A stretch of 64,000 bases of DNA, taken from contig CAIIXF020000008.1 in assembly GCA_903813345.2 (NCBI GenBank), forward strand, positions 23,360,822 to 23,424,821, read 5' to 3'. The position numbers and the translations under genes are program-made. Source of the stretch: Owenia fusiformis. Taxonomy: Eukaryota; Annelida; Polychaeta; Sabellida; Oweniidae. The notes beneath the pieces are model-generated. The model was not told the origin of the DNA, did no database searches, and worked only from the letters and a program-made list of their open reading frames with translations. Below, one piece after another: positions 46,301-54,900 of the stretch. Positions within the stretch are counted from its first letter, which is position 1, and each line of letters starts with the position of its first letter.

Positions 46301-48021
46301 ACATAAGTTGCATATACGAGTACAGCAACTACTACAAGTAATTTGAAAGTTCTACTTCAACAAAGTGTGTAGTATTTACAGAAAGGTCTTGGGAAATGGC
46401 GATGATAGGTCAAATAGGCATTATGGATATACATAAAATGAATGTGGAAATGACTCAATCCGAATAGCAGTTTTAATTTGTGCAGCCAATGATGATTGAC
46501 TTTATACATGAGAAAGTTCACTGAAAATGACAGTCCTACTTTTTGTCAAAATTTATAGAGTAAACACCAAAAATTGTAATTTCAAGAGCTTTGATTTAAT
46601 CTTCAGAGAACATAAGTTGCATATACAGCAACTACTACAAGTTATTTGAAAGTTCTGACTTTTTTACGTCAAAATCAGCAATTTCTTGGAAACCGGGTGA
46701 ACTTGAGAAATGGCGATGATAGGTCAAATAGGCATTATGGATATACATAAAATGAATGTGGAAATGACTCAATCCGAATAGCAGTTTTAATTTGTGCGGC
46801 CAATGTTGACGGACGGACGGACAGACGGACGGACGGACCAACGGACAGATGCCTGGTCGATCCCATAGGCTCACTGTGTGAGCCAAAAATCCCCCCAGGG
46901 ATTTTGTAATTTGAGACATCTCCTTCGGGAGAATTTGGGAGCTGCACTGTGCGTTTATTAGAGAGAATACGGTATATTAATAATTTTTACATTAAATTGT
47001 TGTCACTATGTGAACATTAAATGCAGGATGTGCTTTTTACAGATAGTTTTCAATAATTGTTTTAAGAGATAAACAATGTTGAATTTAGTTCACCCTATGG
47101 AAGCTCCAAATTTTTCGTAGATTTTAGACCAAGTAAAGCTTTTTAAATATAAAATGAAACAATAGAATTTAGGTGTGGTATTTCCTCTGCAAAAGTGTAC
47201 TTGTGGTTAGACATCAAATCAAATATAAATGTAAATGGTTATAAGTTAATATACAGAAATGTGATTCATTTAGTGGAACAGAGTAGATACATATTCTTGA
47301 GTCTATAGATCATGAGCACAAGTTAGAAGAATAGCAAAATCTCATAAACAGCAAAAGTGAACCCTTACCTGCCAGTTTTGTGTCATAGCATGCCACACAC
47401 CCACCTTCCCTAGATGACTGAGTGCCACTAACTGGCTGCCAATGAAGAACAATGAATCCACTGGTACTCTAAGGTCAAACACTCCTAAATCAATGAACAT
47501 GTATGTGTTATAAAAACTATGTTGAAATCCACTGTCAATGTTAGTCTGTACCCTGATTCCTGAACCCATACCTCCACACTCTATTCTACCCATTTTCTAT
47601 TCTACATTCTAAAGTCATCAAGTAAACAGAGAATCTTGACTTGTTCTGTCCTTACTACTATTATAGATGATATTAGTCTTAAATATATTGGACTTGGAGA
47701 TGGAGGGTTTATCTATATATCCACAGAACTTCAGTTTTGACATGTTAAGATGTTCTTTTAAGAGAAGATATAACTGTTTATCTGGAATGTTTTGTATCCA
47801 TAGATGGGTTTTACTGAAGTAATTTTCTTTTACCTATTTCTCTTGAGTCCCTATCATTGACACCCCATAATCTGACCAAGCATCCCTCTCCCACTGCAAT
47901 CATCCTACTAGTGTTGTCCTGGTTAGAACTTAGCACCTTTGAATTTATGGCAATTCTCTCCACTGGACCCTCTAAATGTGGACTGCTCCACACTAAATGC
48001 CAGCCGGTAGCTTCCTTCAGC
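28113..48021 (-). CDS. KCTD3: KCTD3/SHKBP1-like protein (3' part, nine exons)
   Basis: Exons (minus strand): 48021-47834, 47484-47369, 45127-45037, 41198-41082, 40177-40007, 38520-38365, 37501-37405, 30119-29938, 28336-28113. All junctions use GT-AG and all phases match, giving 446 residues. Landmarks typical of KCTD3/SHKBP1: [87 protein letters not shown] and [15 protein letters not shown]. In vertebrates KCTD3 partners the HCN3 channel and SHKBP1 binds SH3KBP1/CIN85; both have an N-terminal BTB domain and WD40-like repeats. The BTB exons were not found up to 64000. The tail ends about 50 residues after the LLDQC motif, shorter than vertebrate KCTD3. Invertebrates probably have one gene equally related to both vertebrate paralogues. 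Introns are full of transposons. Confidence 0.93.
29233..29595. mobile_element. 363-bp element with TGGCCGTTGCCAGG-type ends, 5-bp TSD
   Basis: Begins CATGGCCGTTGCCAGG and ends CCTAGCAACGCCAATG, flanked by ATACT (29228-29232 and 29596-29600). Resembles the 206-bp element at 19221-19426 in end structure and TSD length. Sits in the last KCTD3-like intron. Non-coding. Confidence 0.7.
29938..30119 (-). CDS. KCTD3: KCTD3-like exon h
   Basis: Acceptor gtacatttcag, donor gtttgttc. Encodes [35 protein letters not shown] and [17 protein letters not shown], the last canonical WD repeat (GH...WD). The intron on its 5' side (about 7.3 kb) contains the decayed CxC-family copy and the hAT-like MITE. Confidence 0.95.
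30222..30995 (-). mobile_element. Helentron-like non-autonomous element H2
   Basis: On the minus strand, 5' end TATCCCAACGAACGAAGTTC (30995) and 3' end GTTCGTTGGGATTTGC, then hairpin ACTCCGCGGAGT, a short linker and CTAG at 30222, followed by T. The inverted 12-mer ATCCCAACGAAC/GTTCGTTGGGAT at both ends and the terminal hairpin are the structural marks of Helentron/Helitron2-type elements. A GACGG microsatellite (30905-30955) precedes the 5' terminus. It lies in the 7.3-kb KCTD3-like intron. Confidence 0.8.
31040..31545. repeat. ~145-bp tandem core repeats (family R2)
   Basis: Three units with aaaatggtggccattttc, aaaatggctgccttctagcc, cataaaacagtgtg and gagttatagtcaataatg. The same core family occurs inside H3 (38640-39600) and near 36240-36360, 61150-61266 and 62858-63110. 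Confidence 0.9.
31546..32246. other. Intron DNA, no gene recognised
   Basis: Contains sequence inverted relative to 36100-36240 (aacaaatcgtgaaactttcc and gggataaatagtg) and a small ccccccccatgg/tcatggaggggg hairpin near 31686-31720. Nothing else recognised. Confidence 0.5.
32247..34502 (-). pseudogene. Decayed copy of a CxC-tailed multicopy metazoan protein family
   Basis: Minus-strand segments in several frames align in order with a protein family found in many copies in cnidarian, mollusc and fish genomes: [13 protein letters not shown] and [41 protein letters not shown]; then [46 protein letters not shown] with [49 protein letters not shown]; and a cysteine-rich CXC-like tail ending at 32247. 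Breaks seen: an in-frame TAG at about 34035, multiple stops at 33370-33470, and a frameshift before the Cys tail. The family looks transposon-associated, but I cannot assign a superfamily or enzymatic role. It lies in the sense orientation of the host KCTD3-like intron. Confidence 0.8.
34503..35173. other. Intron DNA, no gene recognised
   Basis: AT-rich; no similarity to the CxC-family N-terminus was recognised here, so the pseudogene appears 5'-truncated. Confidence 0.45.
35182..35692. mobile_element. hAT-like MITE with perfect 8-bp TSD
   Basis: Ends TAGTGGTGTCAATTAACCG and the near reverse complement (CGGTTAATACTTGACACCTCTA). Flanked by ATCTAGAT at 35174-35181 and 35693-35700. It contains repeated GGTTAACCGG words near both ends and an internal direct duplication (gtaagcgcgggaaagcaatg at about 35337 and 35473). 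8-bp TSD and TA-G-type ends indicate hAT. No transposase. Confidence 0.9.
35701..37404. other. Intron DNA with an R2 repeat fragment
   Basis: 36100-36360 carries a fragment of the R2 core (ccgccatttttcaagatggc) and a sequence inverted relative to 31550-31690. A small aggggtaggggt/acccctataaattttagggg hairpin lies near 36070. No coding exon other than exon g at its right border. Confidence 0.5.
37405..37501 (-). CDS. KCTD3: KCTD3-like exon g
   Basis: Acceptor tttcataag, donor gtgaggtg. This 97-bp exon encodes [18 protein letters not shown] then [13 protein letters not shown]. It was identified from the residues needed between exons f and h; split codons on both sides restore Gly and Arg. The acceptor lacks a strong pyrimidine tract. 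Confidence 0.9.
37660..38220. repeat. AGGTCA-rich dispersed repeat
   Basis: Two tandem-like units of about 270 bp containing gtggtctcggactttgagaa, tttgatgaccttaacc, ctaaggtcaaatttg and AGGTCA words, for example aaaggtcacagaaggtcaac near 38115. Related copies are at 45360-45790, 43360-43480 and 29030-29180. Confidence 0.8.
38365..38520 (-). CDS. KCTD3: KCTD3-like exon f
   Basis: Acceptor ctgattccag, donor gttagttg. Encodes [37 protein letters not shown] and NYSAGNDFG. Both ends are in phase with neighbouring exons. Helentron-like element H3 lies 70 bases upstream, at 38591-39813. Confidence 0.95.
38591..39813 (-). mobile_element. Helentron-like non-autonomous element H3
   Basis: Minus-strand 5' end TATCCCATCGAACAAACAAA (39813) with the GGAGGGATATAGGGAA motif. 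The 3' end at 38591 has GTTCGATGGGATTGC, an imperfect hairpin (GCTACGC...GGCATTGC) and CTAG, followed by T. The core is about seven R2 units (38640-39600) of 138-150 bp. In an intron of the KCTD3-like gene, same orientation as H1 and H2. Confidence 0.8.
40007..40177 (-). CDS. KCTD3: KCTD3-like exon e
   Basis: Acceptor atttttcag, donor gttggtt. Encodes [40 protein letters not shown] and MLSEKHLVS, a WD-like segment conserved with vertebrate KCTD3. Confidence 0.95.
40684..40840 (-). mobile_element. Helentron-like fragment
   Basis: gagtagcaaatccaacaaaac (40705-40725) matches the 3'-end region of H1-H3, followed by R1-like words (agcagccatcttgaaaat, aaatttgaaccaagtctgcc). No CTAG hairpin and no 5' end: a truncated copy. 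Confidence 0.55.
41082..41198 (-). CDS. KCTD3: KCTD3-like exon d
   Basis: Acceptor tatgtttcag, donor gtgagtta. The first two bases complete a GAC codon from exon c. Encodes [20 protein letters not shown] then [16 protein letters not shown]. Open sequence beyond the donor is intron. Confidence 0.95.
41199..44900. other. Intron of the KCTD3-like gene, mostly unique
   Basis: AT-rich intron. It holds the 23-bp triplicate at 42162-42232 and an AGGTCA-repeat fragment at 43360-43480. No further exon is needed here, since exons c and d join in phase. Confidence 0.6.
42162..42232. repeat. 23-bp tandem triplicate
   Basis: attagtacctgtaaaatctg plus ccg repeated three times with no substitutions inside the repeats. 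Recent slippage or duplication. Confidence 0.9.
44901..45002. repeat. Hairpin of 46-bp arms just inside a KCTD3 intron
   Basis: AAATGTTGAGATTTATGAAT at 44901 pairs with the sequence ending at 45002, with an 8-base loop around tgtttacc. The arms differ at only a few positions. It begins 34 bases downstream (in transcript sense) of the exon c donor. Probably a solo MITE. Confidence 0.9.
45037..45127 (-). CDS. KCTD3: KCTD3-like exon c
   Basis: Acceptor aatttcag, donor gtaaat. Encodes [16 protein letters not shown] through [10 protein letters not shown] plus one base. This exon is only 91 bp and was recovered from family similarity and phase. A 102-bp hairpin begins 34 bases into the following intron. 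Confidence 0.93.
45360..45790. repeat. AGGTCA-rich dispersed repeat
   Basis: Same family as 37660-38220. AGGTCA occurs three times in direct orientation at 45586-45591, 45596-45601 and 45607-45612 (spacers of 4 and 5 bases). It continues into gacgtcaaatatctcagaaa. Confidence 0.8.
45805..46114 (-). mobile_element. tRNA-derived SINE
   Basis: The head at about 46112-46037 (minus) has a box A-like TGGCTCAGTTGC and a box B GGTTCGATTCC inside a perfect T-arm (CCGGG, 7-base loop, CCCGG), the layout of a tRNA gene. A non-tRNA body follows and ends in an ATAATAATA tail near 45805. A short duplication GTAATT on both sides is possible. Lies in the intron between KCTD3-like exons b and c. Confidence 0.8.
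46186..46882. repeat. ~310-bp tandem duplication ending in GACGG microsatellite and hairpin
   Basis: 46186-46490 and 46496-46805 repeat ttgactttatacat, gcaactactacaagt, gaaatggcgatgataggtca and tcaatccgaatagcag. The second unit ends in a GGACGG microsatellite (46806-46845) and a hairpin GGCTCACTGTGTGAGCC (46868-46884). The microsatellite-plus-hairpin layout resembles an end of a Helitron-like element, but no family was assigned. Confidence 0.75.
47369..47484 (-). CDS. KCTD3: KCTD3-like exon b
   Basis: Acceptor ttgatttag, donor gtaaggg. It completes the split Gly codon from exon a and encodes [16 protein letters not shown] through HAMTQNWQ, one of the most conserved WD-repeat stretches of the family. 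Ends in phase 0. Confidence 0.95.
47834..48021 (-). CDS. KCTD3: KCTD3-like exon a (first exon in window)
   Basis: The acceptor ttttgttacag ends at 48022 and the donor is gtaaaaga. The exon starts with the third base of an AGG/AGR codon and encodes [14 protein letters not shown] through [13 protein letters not shown], a WD-repeat segment. The retrotransposon tail ends about 11 bases upstream of this exon, leaving a very short native pyrimidine tract. Confidence 0.9.
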
Positions 48022-48031
48022 CTGTAACAAA

Positions 48032-51000
48032 AATTCAATTCAATTCAATTTGTTTATTTCATAAAAACACACAAAATATAGTATACAATGAGTGGGTGAC
48101 ACAAGGGTTTGTGTATATTCCCAAGATGGAGCAAATTAAATTCAAAGTATGTTGAAATGGCGGGGATCTGCCATTACATGCCCTCAATAAAAAATACAAA
48201 TTGTGCCATCAAATTGCCCCTAAAAAAGTTAAAGTTGTAGCAAATATTTTTTAATCTGTTTTTTCATGAGGATGATGCTTCTGATGGATTTAAAATGTGG
48301 GGGTAGTTGGTTCCAAATATCAGGTATAGAATATGATAACATTGATTTTCCATAGTTTGTACGGATTTTAGGTTTGTCAAAAGTTTTCTTATTTCTTGTA
48401 TTATAATTGTGTCTGTTTTCAACTGGTTGGAAGAAATTATTTGCTTGTAATTATCCTTTTCATTGATCCATTTAAACATGAATAAATATCTTTGTTGCTT
48501 ATTTATCTCAAATATGTTCAAGATTCCTAAATTTTGAAAAAGAGGTAAAGAGTGGGCTCTGTAGTCGCTATTTGTTGCAATCCTTACAATTTTTTTCTGT
48601 GAGAGATGAAGAGTATTGAGCAATGTGCAGCCTGCTTCACCCCAAATTATATTTCCATAAATAAGATATGAATAGATTAGTGAGTAATATATAATAAGTA
48701 AGCTTTTAGCGTTTAATAAATGTTTCACTTTGTATAAAATACCAATAGTTCTTGAAATCTTCATGTTTAGTGATGTAATGTGATTTCTCCAGGTAAGATT
48801 TTGGTCAATTATAATTCCCAAAAAGTTTATATGTGACACTTGCTCAAGCACTTTATCATTCATCGTGACAATTATATCATTTTTATTATATTGCTTTTGT
48901 CCTGAAGAAAATATTATATATTTAGTTTTCTTGGCATTTAACGAAAGTTTGTTTGTGGCTATCCATTCCTCGATTAGTTTCAGTTCAGCATTCAAAGCGT
49001 TAGTAATTTCATTAAGATTTTTTCCTTGAATTAACAAATTCGTGTCATCTGCAAATAGCACAACAAATAATCGTGGAGAAGATAAGTAAATGTCATTTAT
49101 GTATATGATAAAAAACAAGGGACCTAACACAGAGCCTTGAGGAATTCCACATGTAATTATCTCGGGATCTGAAATAGTGTCTATATAACAGGTTTTTTGA
49201 ATTCTGTTAGAAAAGTAACTTTTTACCAATTCCAGTGCTATACCACGAATCCCATAAAATTCAAGTTTTTGAAAAAGTATATTGTGGTCAATAGTATCAA
49301 AAGCTTTTGAAAAGTCAAGAAATACCCCAATAGAGAGTTCACCTTTGTCAATAGAATTTCTGATTTTTTCAACAAATGTAAGAACTGCCATAAATGTCGA
49401 TTTTTTTTCCCGAAAGCCAAATTGATAAAGATACATGATTTCTATTTTATTCAGAAAAGAAGTCAGTCGATGGTGCATTAATTTCTCAAGAAGTTTAGAA
49501 AAAACTGGTAAAATCGATATAGGTCGATAATTAGTAAAAAGTTGTCTGTCTTCCTTTTTATGAATTGGTATGATCTTTGCAATCTTTAATTTGTCAGGAA
49601 AAATACCATTTGATAGAGATAAATTAAAAATGTGTAATAATGGTACTTGGAATGCCTTACCACAATGCTTAATTATGGAAGGTTTGAAATCGTCAAAACC
49701 GGCCGCAGAGTTTTTCAATTTTGATATTTCCATGTCTAATTCTTTGGAGTCGATGGGATTCAAAAATAAAGTCGACACTTGTCTTCCAATATTACTCATA
49801 TAGTCCAAAGGACTTTTGTTAGAAGGTGGAATTTGTGCTGCTAGGCTCTCACCTACCTTTGAAAAGAAAGAATTGAACTGATTGGCAATGTCAGGTTTAT
49901 TTGTTATTTCAGTATTATTATGGAAAAATGTGTCTGGGATATTGTGGTTTTTATTTTTTCTTTGAAGAATTTCATTGATAATTTTCCAATTTGCTTTAAT
50001 GTTTCCTTGATTTTCCTCAAATTTTTGGCTAAAGTAATGCTTATGTGCTGATCTTATGACTGTTTTTAACATTTTGGAATAAACTTTGTAATTTTCCTTA
50101 TTTTGATTTGTTGGTGTACGAAGATATTTTTTATATAATTTACTTTTGTGTCTTACAGATACAAGTATGGCTGAACTGATCCAAGGTTTTTCATTGTTAT
50201 TATATAATTTAATAGATACTGTTTTTGTTGGAAAACTTTCATCATAAATTTCCTTTAAGCGATCTTTAAATAGGTTATAAGAGGCATTTGTATCATCACT
50301 ATTTATTGTATCTGTCCATGATTCATTTGATAATTTTTCCTGAAATGTAATAAGATTATTTTCAGAGTATTTCCTAATTGATTTCTTGACAACTTTAATC
50401 TGATGAATTGTTTTATTAAAGGTAGCAAATATTGGGAAGTGATCTGAGATGTCATTGAAGATTATTCCACATAAACCATTTTTAGAATCATTTGTAAAAA
50501 AGTTGTCAATTAAAGTTGCTGTAGTTGAAGTAACCCTGGTTGCTTTATAAATAAGTGGTATTAAATTATAAGAAGTCATGGTGTTGTAAAAGTTTTCAGT
50601 TGGTTCATGCTGATAAGTCAATATTAAAATTGCCCATTACGAAGATTGTTTTGTTTTCTCTTGAGATATTATTTAAATATACTTCTAGACCATTGTTAAA
50701 TTCATCAATATCAACATTTGGAGGCTTATATATGCAAGTTAAGAGAATGTTTTTACCATTGTTTACAATTACCTCAATTGTTAGTACATCACAACCGAAA
50801 TTATTAAATTGAAGATCTGGCCTTTCTTTAACATGAATTGTATCCTTGATATAGAAACCGACACCACCCCCTCTAGTTGATCTTGATTTAAAATAGCCAT
50901 TAAAATTCATTAATTTTGGAATACTGTGATTCTTGGTCCTCATAGAGCCATGTCTCAAAAAGGCCTACAATTGATACTCCCTTATCAAGTGATGACAACA

Positions 51001-51352
51001 AATTGGTTAATTTCCATTGATTTGAAGGCAAGCTTCGAATATTACAATGTACCATAGACATATCTACTCTGTTTGTTGCATTCAGATTATTATTAAGTTC
51101 AGTTAAAGTGACATATTCGCTCTTTGCCATAATTTCATTGGTTATCACATCAAATCCAGGAGCATCAATCATTTCCTCCCGCATTTCAAGTGGGTTAAAA
51201 AGTTTGTTATCAAAATGTATAAGTAAATTGCCATTTGGAGCTGTTTCTATAAAATCACTGTGGTCGTTGACTATGTAAAATGGCATTTCAGACCATGGGC
51301 ATGGCACCAGGGTAGGAAAACTTCCTTTGATTAATTGATAAATTAATTTCAA
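48032..51352 (-). mobile_element. Non-LTR retrotransposon (jockey/CR1-like), 5'-truncated
   Basis: Minus strand, from about 51352 to the 3' tail at 48032-48050 made of short ATTGA repeats (attgaattgaattgaatt). It contains an endonuclease and reverse transcriptase region broken by two frameshifts, then a 3' UTR of about 230 bp. A short-repeat tail rather than poly(A) fits CR1/L2-like elements. Its 5' end abuts a truncated Helentron-like 3' region (gtagcaaatccc at 51356-51370). It is inserted in the same orientation as the KCTD3-like gene. Confidence 0.9.
48264..51346 (-). pseudogene. LINE ORF2 (endonuclease + reverse transcriptase), frameshifted
   Basis: Three consecutive minus-strand frames. 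51346-50900: start of the endonuclease (MVHCNIRSLPSN, IVGLFETWL). About 50950-50605: GGGVGFYIKD, YKPPNVD, and GNFNIDL, where active copies usually have GDFN. 50621-48264: endonuclease C-terminus (SDHFPIF), then RT with NYRPISILPVFSKLLEK, DFSKAFDTIDH, GIPQGSVLGPLFF and the catalytic FADD near 49045, through to a C-terminal region and stop. The two frame changes (near 50930 and 50620) and the missing 5' part make it inactive. It encodes no host function. Confidence 0.9.
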
Positions 51353-51359
51353 AGGAGTA

Positions 51360-52130
51360 GCAAATCCCACCATCGAAACATGTTTTGATAAATAGCGGCC
51401 ATATAAAATTTGAGCCAAATCCATCTACTGGTACTTGAGTTATCAAAGATTACATGTTTAATGAAAAATGGCGAAGATTTCCATAAATAGCAGCCACCTT
51501 GAAAACTTCTTTTCAAGCAAAGCTCCTTTATCTCGAGGCATCAATATATAAAATTTGAAGTAAATCCATCTGCTGGTATTTACAGCAGATCTCCTTTTCC
51601 CCTAGACATCAGCATATAAAATTGGAACCAAATCCATCCACTAGTATTTGAGTTATCAAAGATGTTTTTTTACAAAAAATGGCGGCCATTTTAAAATTCA
51701 GTGGTCATTTTCAAAATGTCTTCCAGAGCAGAACTTCTTTGTCTCTAGGCATCAGCATATAGGATTTGAACCAAATCTGTTGACTGGTATTAGAGTTATC
51801 AAAGGTTACATTCTTTTGCGAAAAATGTTGGCCATTTTGAAATTTAGCTGCCATCTTGAAAATCGCTTATCGAGCAGAGCTCTTATGTTCCTAGGCATCA
51901 GCATGTAAAATTTGAACCAAATCCATTCAATGGTATTTGAGTTATCAAAGATAATGTTTCATTAAAGAAAAATGGCGGCCATTTTGAAAGATAGTGGCCA
52001 TCTTAAAAATGTCTTCTTGAGCAAGGCTCCTTTGTACCCAGGCAACAGCATATATAATTTGAACCAAATCCATCCACTAGTATTCGAGTTATCAAAGATT
52101 ACAAACAAGATTTTAGGACACAAAATCCTA
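51360..52130. repeat. R1 core repeats of a Helentron-like element
   Basis: Five to six ~145-bp units with tatttgagttatcaaag and aaaatggcggccatttt, closely matching 7113-8262. It starts with the 3'-end remnant gtagcaaatcccaccatcga. No 5' terminus is seen; the TTAA-type MITE copy B follows. Confidence 0.85.
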
Positions 52131-52144
52131 AATGGCCACCTTAA

Positions 52145-52749
52145 AGGAACATTCCTTGCCAGACTATTTCTCTCCTGATATGATATCTACAATCATATAT
52201 ATACTTTACATATTTAGCAAAACACAGGACAATTTTTTCATATGGTCAATGTTGATCATTTAAAAATGTAGTACTCATTCCCAGTAAGCTGCCATCTTTT
52301 CAGATTTCTTTCAGGAAGTGATGTCATTGACTCTGACCTGTTATAACCTTGTCTATTACAGTATAGGAAAGAAGTACAAAATCACTTCTAAACAAGAAGC
52401 CCTTATCTTCTGTGTAAAAATATTTTCAGGAGTTGTCAACTTAGAATTAAAGAAGAGATCATCAAAAGGATTTTAATCATAGACCAAATTGAAAAAATAT
52501 TCAGCTGGTTTAGTAATTCTAATAGCTCTTTACCTAATGTTATATGGAAAGTTGAGAGTCGATGACATCACTTCCTGAGTGAAATTTTAAAAGATGGCAG
52601 CCTACTGGTATTGAGCACTACATTTTTAAGTGATCAATATTGACCATTTCAAAACATTTTTCTGTTTTTTGATAAACTTGCAAAGTATGTATATGGTTAT
52701 AGCTACCATATTAGGAGAGAGATGGTCTGGTATTTAAAGGAATACCCCT
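52145..52749. mobile_element. ~600-bp MITE with TTAA flanks, copy B
   Basis: Reverse-orientation partner of 12182-12780; TTAA at 52141-52144 and 52750-52753. Shares cttatcttctgtgtaaaaat, atcatcaaaaggatttt and gatgtcat words along its whole length. Terminal inverted repeats of about 200 bp. No ORF. Confidence 0.88.
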
Positions 52750-52799
52750 TTAAAGAATGTCTAAAAATTAATCAGTTTTAGATTTTCATAGGAAGAATC

Positions 52800-53430
52800 A
52801 TTCCTGAAAATTTGAAATTGATCCGTAAAACCATTTGCTTCTAAACATGTAGACAGACAAGACATTACAGACAAGATTTTAGGACGGATAATCCAAAATG
52901 GCCACCTTTACATTCACCCAGAATGCCAAAAACCTAATCAGTTCCAGAATCTCATTCTTAAAGAATCATCTTTCAGAATTTGAAATTGACCTGTGAAACT
53001 TTTAGCCTGAAAGCGCGTGGACAAGACTTTACAGACAAGATTTTAGGACAGAAAATCCAAAATGGTCACTTTGACATTTACCCAGAACGCCCAAAACCTA
53101 ATCAGGTCCAGATTTGCATACTATGAACCATTCCTGAAAAATTTTAATTGATCTGTGAAGTGATTAGCCTGAAAGCATGTAGACAAGACTTTACAGACAC
53201 GATTTTAGGTCAGAAAGCCCAAAATGGCCGCCTCAATATTTACTCAGAACACCCAAAACCTAATCAGTTTTAGTTTAATTTTTTCTACGGATCTGTATAT
53301 ACTCATAAGTTATCCCTGAAAATTTGAAGGTTACACCTGTAGCTGTTTTTGAGAAAACTGTCGGACATACAGAAGGGCAGACAGACGCGCCTGGGCCGAC
53401 ATATGGCCCACACTATGTGGTGTGGGCATA
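52800..53430. repeat. ~165-bp tandem repeats (family R3) with terminal hairpin
   Basis: Units contain gacaagactttacagacaag, attttaggacagaaaatcc and aaaatggccgcc, near 52860, 53030 and 53180. The array ends with a cagacagacgcgcc stretch and a hairpin gcccacactatgtggtgtgggc (about 53407-53428). Relatives lie at 60133-60598 and 63777-64000. Confidence 0.85.
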
Positions 53431-54900
53431 AAAAGAAACAAAAATTATTATTTGTTCAAAACAAGAAAAAATATTCAATCTTCATGATTTAATAACATGT
53501 TCTCTATAGGAGTCTGTATCTGTTTCAAAGAAAATAAAGATTTCAAAGTTGATCGGCAACTTTAAAAACTTCATTTATATTCCACGAAAGGTAATATTGT
53601 ATCACCCACGAAAGCGAAGCTTGAGTGGTGATACATTCTTACCTGAGTGGAATATTTCCTGTATCACATAAGCTGAAACGTGTGATGAAGATTTTATCAC
53701 ATGTCTTGGAATGTTGAATTGAAGCATTTTGATTTGGTCATTATGATTTTGTTCAGTTCTCTGTACTATTATAACTATTATATTTTTGTGTGTTTTGAGT
53801 TTGCTTTGAAATAATATGACATCATTCTGTTGTATTAGTACTTGTTAGTGAAATTGTATATGACGTCATACTGTTTTCTTTAGCTACGAACCTAAAGAGC
53901 TAACCATGTGATAATAGTACATACAATTTGTTATGTAGATGATTCTAGTTTAGATCACTTTGATTAGATTTTGAATATTTAAGGTACAACTTCAGTATCG
54001 ACCAACTTTTTCTCTACAATTTAGATTTTCTTGAAAAAAATTCTAGGTTAAAGATATACTGATGTATAACAAAATTGACTGTTTTGTTATTTCTAAAAAA
54101 TGTTCTATTTAACATTGCTTTCAATTATTATTAGGAAAATTATTTTTTTAATTTTAAAAATTGAATAACTGATATTTTCACAAAGTTTTATTGGATTGAA
54201 CACTTTTTAAAATGGTGTATTCCTCTAAATGTAACTAAGAATTGAACTTCATGTCTCAGAAGATCCCTATCTTGAGAACATTGCTAGGTATAGGATTTCT
54301 CAAATTTATGATGTTAATTTATGGTAAAAAGTTACACTCATGATTTTGGGAGTTTTTATATTCAATCCTTTCTAATTTTTTACCATATTTACGAAATTCT
54401 TTGAAACTTTCCCCATTTGGTCAGAGTATTAATTATGCCTCTCAAAGTTTGGCATGATAATAACAAAAAATAAATAAGATATGATTGGTAAAGGACAATG
54501 CACCTTTTTTCTTTACAGAGGGTACATACTTTTTGTGGCTCAATTGGTTGAATGGCTATGAATCCCAAGTTTCGATGTGTCTCATCATGGGCTTTCAATT
54601 AGTCTAGTTGAAAGCCCATGGTCTCATCAGGAAGACAATAGAGTGATAAGGATTATGTTAAGTGGAGTTTCTGTGCAAATTTTCTTCTTGGATTTTAATT
54701 CAGTAAACTTACATTAAGTGGTGAAGTGTCCAAAGGTAGGTCATGTGACACAAAACAACAATCATGCGACACAAAAACAATGATTCATTTACCAGATGAC
54801 GTAGTTCAAAGGAGATCAATTTTACGACAAACAAAAACCATTTAGCTCAGCTTGAATTTTACTCTCGCAGTCGTTCAAAACTGAATCTTCTTTCGTCGTA
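53431..54900. other. No gene recognised
   Basis: AT-rich DNA. A perfect hairpin ATGGGCTTTCAA...TTGAAAGCCCAT lies at 54589-54620, and weaker inverted words (ggtgatacattcttacctga) near 53590-53660. No BTB exon for the KCTD3-like gene was found. Confidence 0.5.
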
